Source of the DNA: Onthophagus taurus
Lineage: Eukaryota; Arthropoda; Insecta; Coleoptera; Scarabaeidae
DNA length: 64,000 nt
Assembly: GCF_036711975.1 (NCBI RefSeq)
Contig: NC_091970.1
Coordinates: 2,239,501 to 2,303,500, forward strand
Direction: 5' to 3'
Shown: piece by piece, positions 45,626-57,500 of the stretch
How positions within the stretch are numbered: the stretch's first letter is position 1
Layout of the letters: the number at the start of each line of letters is the position of its first letter
Translations under genes and position numbers: made by a program
The notes under the pieces: model-generated
The model's input: only the letters and a program-made list of their open reading frames with translations
Databases searched by the model: none
What the model was told of the DNA's origin: nothing

Positions 45626-46522
45626 GAAAACTTCAAGGTATAATTAATGTTTGTAAACAAAACTAACCTTACCTAACATTCCTTCACGCTATAATTGACA
45701 TTACAAAAGAAAACTTCACGCTATAATTGCCATTACTAATTGCCAAAGAATACTTCATGGTATAATTAATGTTTGTAAACAAAACTAACCTTACCTAACA
45801 TTCCTTCACGCTATAATTGACATTACAAAAGAAAACTTCACACTATAATTGCCATTACAAATTGCCAAAGAATACTTCATGGTATAATTAATGTTTGTAA
45901 ACAAAACTAACCTTACCTAACATTCCTTCACGCTATAATTGACATTACAAAAGAAAACTTCACGCTATAATTGCCATTACTAATTGCCAAAGAATACTTC
46001 ATGGTATAATTAATGTTTGTAAACAAAACTAACCTTACCTAACATTCCTTCACGCTATAATTGACATTACAAAAGAAAACTTCACGCTATAATTGCCAAA
46101 GAATACTTCATGGTATAATTAATGTTTGTAAACAAAACTAACCTTACCTAACATTCCTTCACGCTATAATTGACATTACAAAAGAAAACTTCACGCTATA
46201 ATTGCCATTACTAATTGCCAAAGAATACTTCATGGTATAATTAATGTTTGTAAACAAAACTAACCTTACCTAACATTCCTTCACGCTATAATTGACATTA
46301 CAAAAGAAAACTTCACGCTATAATTGCCATTACAAATTGCCAAAGAATACTTCATGGTATAATTAATGTTTGTAAACAAAACTAACCTTACCTAACATTC
46401 CTTCACGCTATAATTGACATTACAAAAGAAAACTTCACGCTATAATTGCCATTACTAATTGCTAAAGAATACTTCATGGTATAATTCATGTTTGTAAACA
46501 AAACTAACCTTACCTAACATTT
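45626..46522. repeat. 122-bp tandem array, seven to eight units
   Basis: The unit contains ggtataattaatgtttgtaa, acaaaactaaccttacctaa, cattccttcacgctataatt and gaaaacttcacgctataatt. Units start near 45637, 45759, 45881, 46003, 46112, 46233, 46355 and 46478. The fourth unit (46003-46111) is 109 bp after a 13-bp loss. Copies differ by only a few bases, so the array is young or homogenised. It lies inside a TAGTTCTAG minisatellite that continues on both sides. Confidence 0.93.
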
Positions 46523-46618
46523 TGCATCTGAAGACACAGGGCTAAACCCGAAACTTAAAAATATACAACTTAGCGCTGAATAACAATTAAAATTAGAACT
46601 AACACTTGCACTAGAACT

Positions 46619-47013
46619 ATACTCTGTTTTTAAACCAGGAGGAGTAAACGCGAAAGTCAGATTTACACTGGGAAAAATCACCAGAGAATATCACTAGATA
46701 TTTTGGCGGTAAATTTAAATTAATAATTATTATTTATTTATTTACTTATTATTGTATTTATTTTCGTTTGTTATCGTCAACACTATACATACAAATTAAC
46801 ATTGAAGTTATGAGTGTATTTATTTCAAAATATAATAAAAAAGGGTTTAAGAACACAAAATATACAATAATGACACGAAACTGTCGAATTATCAATAACC
46901 TAACCTTCAAATTCAAAATCAAAATTCAAAATTGCCTGTGTGTGAACCTTCCTCGCATTCAACCAATCTGGTGACAAATTTAAAATACTCCTCCTGGTTT
47001 AAAAACAGAGTAT
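46619..47013. mobile_element. MITE with 28-bp terminal repeats
   Basis: tactctgtttttaaaccagg (46620) is matched by its reverse complement cctggtttaaaaacagagta at about 46993-47013, next to aggagtaaa/atactcctcc. The flanking bases are TA. The inside is AT-rich with a chance 68-residue open frame. No transposase. Confidence 0.85.
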
Positions 47014-47323
47014 AGCACTGTTACTATATAGAAAATAAATATGATAAGTCAAAATCACAGATTATACACGTTATGCAACCCAAATTACAGATTCCTGCAA
47101 TTTAATTCATACAATTGTAAATCTATAAACAAGGATACAATTTACTTATAAATTAATATTTAAAATGTTACTAATTATTTTTAAGTATTTACAAACATTA
47201 TCTTAAAAATTAATTAAAAAAAGATCAAAAATAAGAATAAATAATTTACTTAACCTCAAAAAAAAAGTGACATATTAGAGGTTATGTTTGTTATAAAGAA
47301 GCGCGTTTATTTACAAGATTAAA

Positions 47324-50300
47324 ATGTCTTCAAAAGAGACGATGATTGTAAGTTTGTACACCAAATTGATTAAAAATTCATTTAATTTATCTTTTAGTTA
47401 ATTCCAAATGATCTTTGTAAACGTTCTGGGATATCTGCAAGTTTTATTTCAATGAATGATGTATCAATTTTTCCGTACCAATTTAAGAAGCTTCAACAAA
47501 AAGACACCACGACCCCTTTTCACCCAACAAATACCTCAATTTTTCATATTCGGAAAGAAGTGATCCTTTACAATGAAGTTTTACGTAAATTACTCAACGA
47601 ATCAAATGGGATTTTCTTAAATCTGCAAACGTTAATGATTTCAAAGCGTGTTGATTACGAAGAATTGGTTCAAGTTAGTTTGCAATATCGATCCGTTATA
47701 AGAGAATGTTTGGAGAATTTGCAAGAAGATTTATTAAGAAATAACGGGGATAAAAATGAATTGGAGAGTTTAATTATGATATTTTATTCGATTGAGTGTA
47801 TTTGGCATTTATGTGAGATCTTATTTATCAAGAGAACGAAAGAAAATTTTTTGTTGAATCTCCTAAATTGGGTCCAATTTCATTTCCCGAAATACGAAAA
47901 AAAATCAACGGAATTTTTGAATGAAAATAACATTTTAAACCCGGATATTAATCAAAATTATTGGGAAACGGTTATTGGAACTTTATTACAAGGAAAACTC
48001 GATGTAACATGTTCTTTATTAAATCTACACCCAAATTCCTCATCGGTTGATTTCCAAATGGTTATTGAAATTTTAAAATCATTCCCAAATCTAATATCGT
48101 CGAGGAAACATTCAAACACCGAGTTTAAGTTGCGTTTTAAACATTGGCAAGTTGAAACTCGCTCGAAACTCGACGCAAAGCTTTTCGAGGGGAATACATG
48201 TTTGGAATTTTTAATGAAGCTAACCGTTGGCGATGAAAATGCTTGGTATCAAGTTATTGGGCAATGTGAAACTTGGTACGAATTTTTAGTTGGTTGGTTA
48301 GTTTTTAATGAACCATTGGTGAGAAATTTTGAACTTGGGCGCTTAGCAAAGAAATGTATTCATATGATGGGGGTTAAAGACAAAATTAAACATTTAGATA
48401 AAGTTATTTTGGCTGCTATGGAAGGAGATATTTTACAGGTAAATTTAATTCATTAATTTTTGATTAATTTGGTTGGTACTCCTTAAAATCGTCCATCTTT
48501 TCCTAACCAAATTTAAAACTGTCAATTTCTGGTCGAAATTGAAAACTGGAAATTCTGAGTAAATGATTTTATTTTCATTAATAAAAGGGGATAATGTATA
48601 ATTCAAGAATCATCATGTCGCCTAAATAATCGACATTTTTTTTAATCGACGGGAAAAGTGTAAAAAATGCGAAAAATCACTTTAAAGTTTCGACGTGACG
48701 TCACTTTTTGTGACGTCATCAACTTAAACGCATATTTTCGGGTGAAATACGATTGTGTCTTAGGTTTTCGACGCACAACGACTAAAATGTCGGTGTTTAC
48801 CATCTATAAACTAAAAATAACTTAAAATCTATCCCCCTCTTTAACTTATTGGTTCCTGAGTGCTAGATGCTGTTGGCAAAAGATTAATTATTGCTATCAG
48901 AAGATTAAATATTGCTAGTAAAAGACTAAAAACTGCTTGGAAAGAAAAATATTATTTCAAAAAGTTACTTACTGCTTCGAAAATACTAGATACTGTAGAA
49001 AAAGACCACAACTTACTTGGAAAAGACTAGATACTGTTTTCAAAATACTATGTATTGCTTCCAAAACGCTAAACACTGCTGTTAAAGGTTTTGAAATACT
49101 GCTTCCAAGCCTACTTATTGCTTTCAAAGACTTTAATAATTGTTTGAAAAACTACCTACCGCTTCTAGAATGTTAGATACTGCTGGAAAAGAGTAATAAC
49201 TGCTTGGAAAGAAGAGATGTGCTTCCCAAAAAGCTAAATACTGGTGGAAAAGATTACAATCTGCTTGGAGAAGACTAGATGGTACTAACAAACAACTATA
49301 AAGTGATTGGAAAGACAATATATTGCTTCCGTAAGACTACTTACTGCTTTCAGAGCGCTATATACTACTAGAAAAAATTATGACCTGTTTGGAGAAGACT
49401 AAATACTGCTGGGAGAACTATTATCTGCTTGGAAAGACAAGATAGTGTTTCTAAAAGACTATTAACTACTTTCAGATTGTTAAATATTGTTGGAAAGACT
49501 ACTAATAGCTTGGAGAATGTTAGATATTGTTGGCAACGACTATTTAATGCTTTCAGAAGACTATACAGGGTAATTCAAATTCGACCCCCACCATTGGGAT
49601 CTCAGAAACCAGAAGAGATACAGAAATGGTTAAATGGGGGCAATTTGGGTCCAGCCGTTTTAGTTTTTAAAATATGGCTGAAAAATTACTTCTTTATTTT
49701 TTGCCTATAACTTCTTTATTTTTCGTTTCTTCGTGAATCTGAAAAAACATTCTTAGGGCAACTTTGTATGAAAAATGTCATGACACAACTAGAAATTTTC
49801 TCCGACGTTTCGTTTTCGTGAAACTATCATCAGGTTGATATTTTCTTATGAACGCCATATTTGATTTTCACACCAAAAAATAGGACAATTAATTCTGATT
49901 TCAATGATATGTCACACAATGTATTTCATTTAAAAAAAACATGGAATTATTCAAAAAAATAGTAAACCTGATGATAGTTTCACGAAAACGAAACGTCGGA
50001 GAAAATTTCTAGTTGTGTTATGGCATTTTTCATAAAAAGTTGCCTTAAGAATGATTTTTCAGATTCATGAAAAATAAAGAAGTTACAGTCATTTTTTTGT
50101 TTTTCGGCCATATTTTAAAAACTAAAACGGCTAGATCCAAAAACTTTGTTGAAAAATGATGAACTCTAAGATACCCATTTAACCATTTCTGTATCTCTTA
50201 TGGTTTCTGAGATCCCAATGGTGAGGGTCGAATTTGAATTACTCTGTATACTGCTGCCAAAACACTACTAAGTACTTGGAGATTACAATACTACTGGCTG

Positions 50301-52659
50301 AAGACTATTTATTGAAACTATTCTTCTGTTGAGTGATTACAGATTTAAAAATTACTGCTACAACATTCGATTCTTCTTCCATATCGTTTTAGAGGGGAGT
50401 AGGGCGCCCCTCTTTAAACGTTACATTCGGCTTCACCTAATTTACTGATTTATATCAGAATTTTGTGTAGAAATTCCACTTTGAGTTAGGTTAGTTAATT
50501 AACATTTAAACCAGTGCGAATTTCTCAAATTTCAGATTAGGCAAGGAGCAGAGGGTGGGTTGTAAATTCCTTTCTAGGACTAGTCAAAGATTAAAGAGTA
50601 AACAAGATGCAACGCTAGAGTGAGAAACTCTAGTTTTGAAAAGAGATAGAAAACATTCCAATTTAAATGTCCTGACAATAACAAACCTAACCTACAAATG
50701 TGACAGTTGGTATATTCTAACCTATACAAGCTGCGACTCTAGAGTGACAAATTCTAGTTTTTGAAAAGAGATACAAGACATTCCAATTTAAATGTCCTGA
50801 CAATAACAAACTAGCGTTCAAGGTCATAAAAAATGGCAGCCCTACCTCAAAAGTGCAGACACGAAGCGTCCCATCTTGTTTAATCTTTGATCTAGTGTTA
50901 GTTCTAGTTTTACACTAGCACTATCACTAAAAATAACACTAGAACTAGAAATATAGAAGCTAGAACATAGAAATTAGTGTTAGTTCTAGTTTTACACTAG
51001 CACTATTACTAGAACTAACACAAGATCTAGATCTAGAATCATTCGGGTTTAGCCGTCTTGAAAGACGTGCGGCTAAACCCGAATGCTTCTAGTTCTGGGT
51101 TTAGTGTTAGTTCTAGTGCTAGTGTTAAGACTAGTTTTAGTTGTTATCAGTGTTAGATTATTGTACATTTCTATTGAACTAACACTAGAACTAACACTAG
51201 ACCTAGAACTAGAAAATATCGGGTTTAAATTTAAAATAATTTCTAGTTCTAGTGTTAGTTCTAGTTTTACACTATAACTAACACAAGACCTAGAACTAGA
51301 ATCATTCAGGTTTAGCCGTCTTAAAAGACGTGCGGCTAAATCCGAATGTTTCTAGTTTTCGATTTAGACTTAGTTCTAGTATTAACACAAAGTCTATTGA
51401 CACACAGTCTATCTAACGATAGCTAGTTAGTCGTTATGCATCGAAACCCTAAAAAAAAAGAAGGGTGTTTCATCCGTAAATATACGTTGTAATCTCACCT
51501 AGTTTAGCGAAAATAACTGAAAATACATGGTTAACATTGCTTAATGTGATTTTAACCTTCAACATTAATTTTATTTTAGGTTATGAAAGAAGTTCAACAT
51601 ATGAATGAAAACGGTTGGTTCGTCACCCATTTAACCGATTTATTTTATCATTCGGGTTGTTTGGATATTTTAGATAAAGGAGAAGGAAATATTGGGTAAA
51701 AAAATTCGAATACCCCAAATAAATTGAGTTAATTTAATTTTTTAAGGTTAAGTGATCGATTACGAGAATCACAACTATTAGAATACGGAACCTTAATGAT
51801 GTCGCATACAAGTTTATGGCAATTAGGACTTTCGTATTTAGATTATTGCCCAACGGATGGTTTAAACACAATTGCGTTGTTATTACCTCGAATTAAATCC
51901 AATAATGAATTAAAGACTCGTAAAATTATTAAGGAAGCTTTAAAGCGGGATATGTTTGACATAAGTAATAAGATTAACCTCAAAATAAAATGACATTTAT
52001 ATCCGGTTTTTTTAATTAAGGTCAATCTATGTGTAAAATCCAAAGTAATATTGCTTTAACACGGAAAAGGAGCGGAACCGCGTTGAATTGGGCGTTAAAA
52101 TCTCAAGATGCAAATTTCGCCTCTCAAATTGCGGATAAATTTTTAACAGAGTATGTCAAAAAAGGTACATTAAAGAATTCCGATTTATTGTATAATTTGG
52201 GACCTGGAATGTTGGTTAGTGATCGGTTAACTTTTTTGGGTAAGATTTTAAAATATTTGTTTACTTTATAAATAAAATTTTTAAAAATTAGGGAAATACA
52301 GCGAATTTCATAAAATATACGCCGAAAAAAAATATAAAGAAGCCGGTATGTTACTTGTTTCGTTGATATCTTCGAGGATTACACCGAAATAGTAAGTTTT
52401 AATTATTTAACGTATTTTCTATTAATTTGCGAGTTTCAGTTTTTGGCCAACACTTTTTATAGATGCCTTACCCTTACTTGAAAGCGACGTTTTAGTATTT
52501 TCATCAAACGATACGTTCACACTATTAAATTTTTTGGAGGAAAAACTCGATATTAACCGATCTTTCGCCGCGTTAGAAAACAAAGTTGAATTAATCAGGT
52601 TGGGTTTGGCGAGGAATTTGGGGAAAAGTTTAACTTTCGAAGCTCAACATTTAATGTAA
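47324..52659 (+). CDS. Nup75: Nucleoporin Nup85 (Nup75 in flies)
   Basis: Seven exons: 47324-47347, 47398-48438, 51580-51695, 51747-51964, 52021-52239, 52292-52391 and 52440-52659, in phase throughout, giving 645 residues. The protein is all-helical, with family motifs in the N-terminal and middle parts (YWETVIGTLLQGKLDVTCSL; ENGWFVTHLTDLFYHSGCLD). The C-terminal half has the LGLSYLDYCP and LNWALKSQD segments seen in Nup85 homologues. Nup85 is a core subunit of the Y-shaped Nup107-160 complex, a scaffold of the nuclear pore. The first exon encodes only eight residues. Intron 2 is 3.1 kb and full of repeats, while the others are 50-60 bp. AATAAA is at 52679, just after the stop. Confidence 0.93.
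48466..50345. repeat. Repeat-filled part of Nup75 intron 2
   Basis: 48466-48880 is the partner of the inverted arm at 41160-41515. 48880-49560 and 50250-50340 are a degenerate minisatellite built on ggaaaagactagatactgct / gactaaatactgctgg, the same as inside the hAT at 29340-29790 and at 55195-55960. The array is interrupted by a foldback at 49565-50249. Confidence 0.78.
49565..50249. mobile_element. Foldback element in the Nup75 intron
   Basis: The left arm begins cagggtaattcaaattcgac, then caccattgggatctcagaaac. The right arm mirrors it, ending gtcgaatttgaattactctg, with TA on both sides. Inner segments gaaattttctccgacgtttc (49791) and gaaacgtcggagaaaatttc (49990) are also inverted. It interrupts the surrounding minisatellite. 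No coding potential. Confidence 0.85.
50885..51375. repeat. TAGTTCTAG-family minisatellite (locus 5, Nup75 intron 2)
   Basis: Four units with gtttagccgtcttgaaagac-type hairpins and ctagttctagtgttagttct tracts. An open frame of 64 residues made of VLVLGL-like repeats is repeat-encoded. 50345-50884 holds a short direct duplication (ctctagttttgaaaagagat near 50626 and again near 50750). Confidence 0.83.
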
Positions 52660-52678
52660 TAATATGTTAGTATTTAAA

Positions 52679-52684
52679 AATAAA
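52679..52684 (+). terminator. Candidate poly(A) signal of Nup75
   Basis: AATAAA 20 bases after the Nup75 stop codon; the position fits a very short 3' UTR. Confidence 0.5.
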
Positions 52685-52699
52685 GATTTTTTTCAATTT

Positions 52700-53520
52700 A
52701 CTTACATACGTCATTGGTTTTTCTTGTAATTAAAGATGTGGTTCTCATTTCACTTTGTTTTTGCGTTATTTCGAAATTAATTTATAAGAATTAATATTTT
52801 TTGAGGTTATGTTTTGACGTTTAAATTTTAAATGAAAATCGATACTGCCAACTTAAAATCATTTAAAGTTGGTATTAAAATATAAACAAAGTGACATAAC
52901 CTCAATTTGAAACTAAATACGAATGTTACGTTATTTTTGTTGTAAAAGTAATCATAAATTAGATTTTCAACAACAAAGAATCTAATTAATAAGAAGAACA
53001 TCTTTAGTGCTGCATAACGATTAAAACTAGAACTACCTAATTCTATGTCTAGTGTTAGTTCTAGTTCAATAAAAATATGCAACATAGTGATATTTTATGC
53101 TAACTAAATGAAATGTTTCTAGTTCTACTGTTAGTCTAGTTTTATTTGTTATTGATCGCTAAATTGTTGTATATTTTTATACACATGCCCTATTTTCTAT
53201 GGAAATATATTTTTGTATATAGCATCTTAAGTAAAATTCACTGTATATGTACAGTCTTGGTCTTTAAAGGGTTAAAATAATTAGAGTTTAATAAAATTAC
53301 TTACAGTAATGTTATTTCTTGTAATTAAAGATGTATTCTCATTATTTTGGTTTTATGTTGATTATAACCTAATTTATGAATTTTTTGAGGTTATGTTTTG
53401 ACATTTAATTGAAAATCAAAACTGCCAACTTGAAATAATTAAAGTTTGACATAAAAATATAAACAAAGTAACATAACCACAATTTGAAACTAAATAAAAA
53501 ATATAATATGCTTTATAATC
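52700..53520. repeat. Diverged direct duplication after Nup75
   Basis: 52725-52920 and 53315-53500 are direct copies: ttcttgtaattaaagatgt, tttgaggttatgttttgac, tgccaacttaaaat / tgccaacttgaaat and aaatataaacaaagt occur in the same order. Between them lies a TAGTTCTAG-family fragment (53010-53155). Copies are clearly diverged. No gene found between here and the epsin stop codon at 54573. Confidence 0.65.
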
Positions 53521-54572
53521 AAAATGTTAATGTTGTTTTTGTTGTAAAAGTAATCATAAATTAGATTTTTAGCAACAAAGAATTTAATTAAAAAGATAAG
53601 CTATTTAAATATAAGAAAATATTAAAAATTTGATATAATTTCTTCATGATAAATTTGGTTTGACTAAAAGAGGCTTTTAATAATAAAGAAGTACCTAATT
53701 ACGTCCTGATTTAAGGATGGTTTATTAATAGTTGTATTTAAAAATAAAAAAAATATCTAATTTGTGTATTAATTTTGAATAAAGAGGTTATGGATGGATT
53801 ATTGGAAAATGATGAAAGATCGGATTTATAAAAAAACATATTTAAACCATTTTTCAGCTTTAATCTCATCAAATGTACCAATGTAAGTGAAAATATTTGT
53901 TGTATGTACGTTAATAATACAATATACATATAGTTTATTCAATATTTTACCCTCCTCGCATCTATTATTCTTTCTTTTCGATTAAAAATTAACACGATAC
54001 GTAAATAATATTATTGAATTAATTAATACACAATAGTTCAATATTTTTTTTATATATATGTACACTTAAACCTCTATTTTTATCATCGTCAATTCAATTC
54101 GTAACTTCTTTTTTGATTTTTTGTATGTACAAAAGCAGAAGAAATAAATAATAATAATAATAAAAAGGAATTAATTAAAAAGTTATCTGTGTTCGATGTT
54201 TTCATTTTCTTTAAATTAATTCTTTAGATTTAAATAAAGATATCGTTGGTGTCCTTCTTTCAACTTTCGGCTTAAAAAATGAATTATATGAACAAAGTAT
54301 ATAAGGACTTATAGTTAAGTGTTAAAATTGATTTACGGATGAAAAACTTTTTTGTTGTTTGTAGATTGGGCTCAGTAAAATGTGTAGCCTGGAAAAATTA
54401 AAACCAAAATTATTCATCTCGCGAAATAAATTAATACCAAAATGATTAAAATTATTTTTATACAGTTAAAAGAGATTTTAAATAAAAAAGAAATTAATAA
54501 AACTTACCCAAACAAAAATAACCTTAAAACAAAAAACTTAAACCCCCCATTAAAAACATAACTTCTCTTAGA

Positions 54573-57500
54573 TTACGACAAAAACGGATTGGCCGCCTGT
54601 GTTTCACCTTGTTTCATCCATGGGGCGCCCAAATTCGAATTGGTGGCCTGAACCGGCTTCCACGGATCTTGAATCGGCGGTTGTTGTGATTGAATTTGTT
54701 GGGTGCTCGCGCCAAAAACCGGCGACGGAGCGCCGAATTGTCCATTATTCGTATTAGCACCATAAGACCCAAAACCTAAACTATTTGGATTATATGCCGG
54801 ATTTGATATTGGCGCCACCATCGGAGGTCCAAATGGGGCACTTTTAATCTCATTCATGGACGGTTTCGGAGCCGGAGTATTAAATATTTGTCTTTGAGCC
54901 GCTTGCGGTTGTTCCGAGAATGGATTCGGAGCTTGCGAGGAGTTCATTGGTTTACCTACAAATAATTTCAATTATTTATTTATTAAAATTAATTGAATTG
55001 TTTATTTCAGAAAGGGGCTAAGTAACATTTTTGACAATTTTGAGATAAGTTAATAGATCTAACATTAGAACCAGAAACATTTGGGTTTAGCTACTAGTTC
55101 TAGGTCTAGTGTTAATTCTAGTTTTAATTGTTATGCAGCGCTAGACCAAGAACTAGAATTATTTGGGTTTAGCCGTCTTAAGAAACTGTTGGAAAAAGAG
55201 TAATTATTGCTATCAGAAAATTAAATACTGGTAGTAAGACTAAAAACTGCTTGGAAAGAGGAAATACTATTTCAAAAAGTTACTTACTGCTTCTAAAATG
55301 CTAGATACTGCAGAAAAAGACCACAACTTACTTGGAAAAGACCAGATACTGTTTTCAAAATAACACCTATTGCTTTCAAAACGCTAAACACTGCTGTTAA
55401 AGGTTTTGACTTACTTGGACAAGAGGAATACTGCTTCCAAGACTACTTATTGCTTTCATACGAGAAGAGATATGCTTTCCAAAAAGCTACCTACCGCTTC
55501 CAGAATGTTACATACTGCTGGAAAAGACTAATAACTGCATGGAAAGAAGAGATATGCTTCACAAAAAGCTACCTAATGCTGCCAGAATGCTAAATACTAA
55601 TAACTACTTGGAAAGAAGAGATATGCTCTCCAAAAAAGATATCTACTGCTTCCAAATTCCTAGATACTGGTGGAAAAGATTACAATTTGCTTGGAGAAGA
55701 CTAAATAGTGCTAACAAACAACTACAAACTCATTGGAAAGACGAGATACTGCTTCCATAAGACAACTTATTGCTTTCAGAGCGCTATATACTATTAGAAA
55801 AGATTACGACCTGTTTGGAGAAGACTAAATACTGCTGGGAGAAACTACTATTTGCTTGGAAAAAAAAGATACTGTTTTCAAAAGACTATTAACTACTTAC
55901 AGAATGCTAAATATTGCTGGAAAGACTACTAATTGTTTAAAGAAAGCTAAATATTGTTTCTTTTATTTTCAAGGTGATTCACATAAGAACCGACACAGAG
56001 CAGGGACATGTAGAGGACAATAAATTAAGATGATTTAACGTAACTTACTTCTACACTAAGTTGTACACCTGAGGAGTTATAGGGCTACAAAGTTGGCTCT
56101 TAAATTTTTTAAAAATTCAATATTTTCGTAGTACATTAAGCTAGAAAAGCCAAATTTGGTTATGAGTGTACCAAGGGTATTAATGGGTAGCAAATTGAAC
56201 TCAATTAAGACATTTCAAACGGTTGATTAAATGATGAGTAAATTTCGACAGATTTTGTTAACCTTCTGGCGGATTTAATACATTACTACTTCATTTCATG
56301 TGGAATTTCATTCTAAAACTTTTCTTACTCTTATTAATTTTTAAAAAACTTTGTCGTTTTCATAAAAAAACTTAAATAACTAAAGACACGGATTTCGTAG
56401 TTACTTAAAATAAGCGAAAATTCAGTAGTCGGCTATGAAATTGTACGTCAAACTTAACAAATAGGTTATAAAGTTATTTGATGACATGTATTTGTCAAGT
56501 ATATAGATAGATACTTTCTAGTTCTAGTTTTACACTAGCACCAGGGTATGATTTCTTGATAGGTATAAAATAAAGTCGGAATTTTAGTTACTATAACAAT
56601 CCACTAGATGGCGATGCTATACACAATTTGCTGTGTAATTATTTATATATACCAGAAATCGACGTCAGTGTCATATGTCATAATGTTAACTTTACATTTC
56701 TTTTCCATAAAGAAGACATCACAAACTTTATAATAAATATGTTTGTAAAATTAATTTTGTTCAACTTTTGTAAAAGGATAAATAACATACAAAAGGTAAA
56801 ACTAGAAAACTAAATTCTAAGAACACATTGGCTGTTCAAGTTGGTTATATTTTTTTAAAGAAAAAAAAATTTATTTAATAAACTATTGTGTTCTATTTAT
56901 CAATTAAACTAAGAAGTGGAAACCTGAGTATAATTGAACTCAGGCATTGTATCATACATATGTATATATATATATATAAATATAACGAACACATTCAAAT
57001 TTCGCGGTTTATTAAAATTACTTTTATTACAATCCCCTTGGCGGTGCTGCATTCAATTTGAAATACTATACTTCGTTCACGACTACTTTTGAAATTGATT
57101 CCATAAATCAAATACATTTTTGAATTAAATTTAAACGTCAATGTGACACAAATTCAATGGTACCAACTGTAACCAACTTCACAACAATTTGTCAAAATTA
57201 AACGTCAATTTTATGAAACGTCATAGGTATATTTTTTTATGAAAATTAATTAATTTATGCTTAAATCATACGAAAAAAGAATTTGTTTACGTTTTTTTAA
57301 TGTCAAACCTTTAGAAGGTCCTAAAAATTAAATTAAATTGACATTTGTTGAAATTTTAACGTTTCAAATAATTATAATTAGTCTGTCAGTTATCGAGTTT
57401 TTAAAAATTTACGAATCTATCTAATTAGTGACGTAATTTATCTTTGGGTGCAAATTATTTAAACAATTTTTGTATTTTTGACATGTGTTAGTCATCAGCA

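Noticed and set aside
51083-51277. Leu/Val-rich open frame resembling a membrane protein
   Set aside because: Encoded by the TAGTTCTAG minisatellite; the hydrophobic pattern comes from the repeat.
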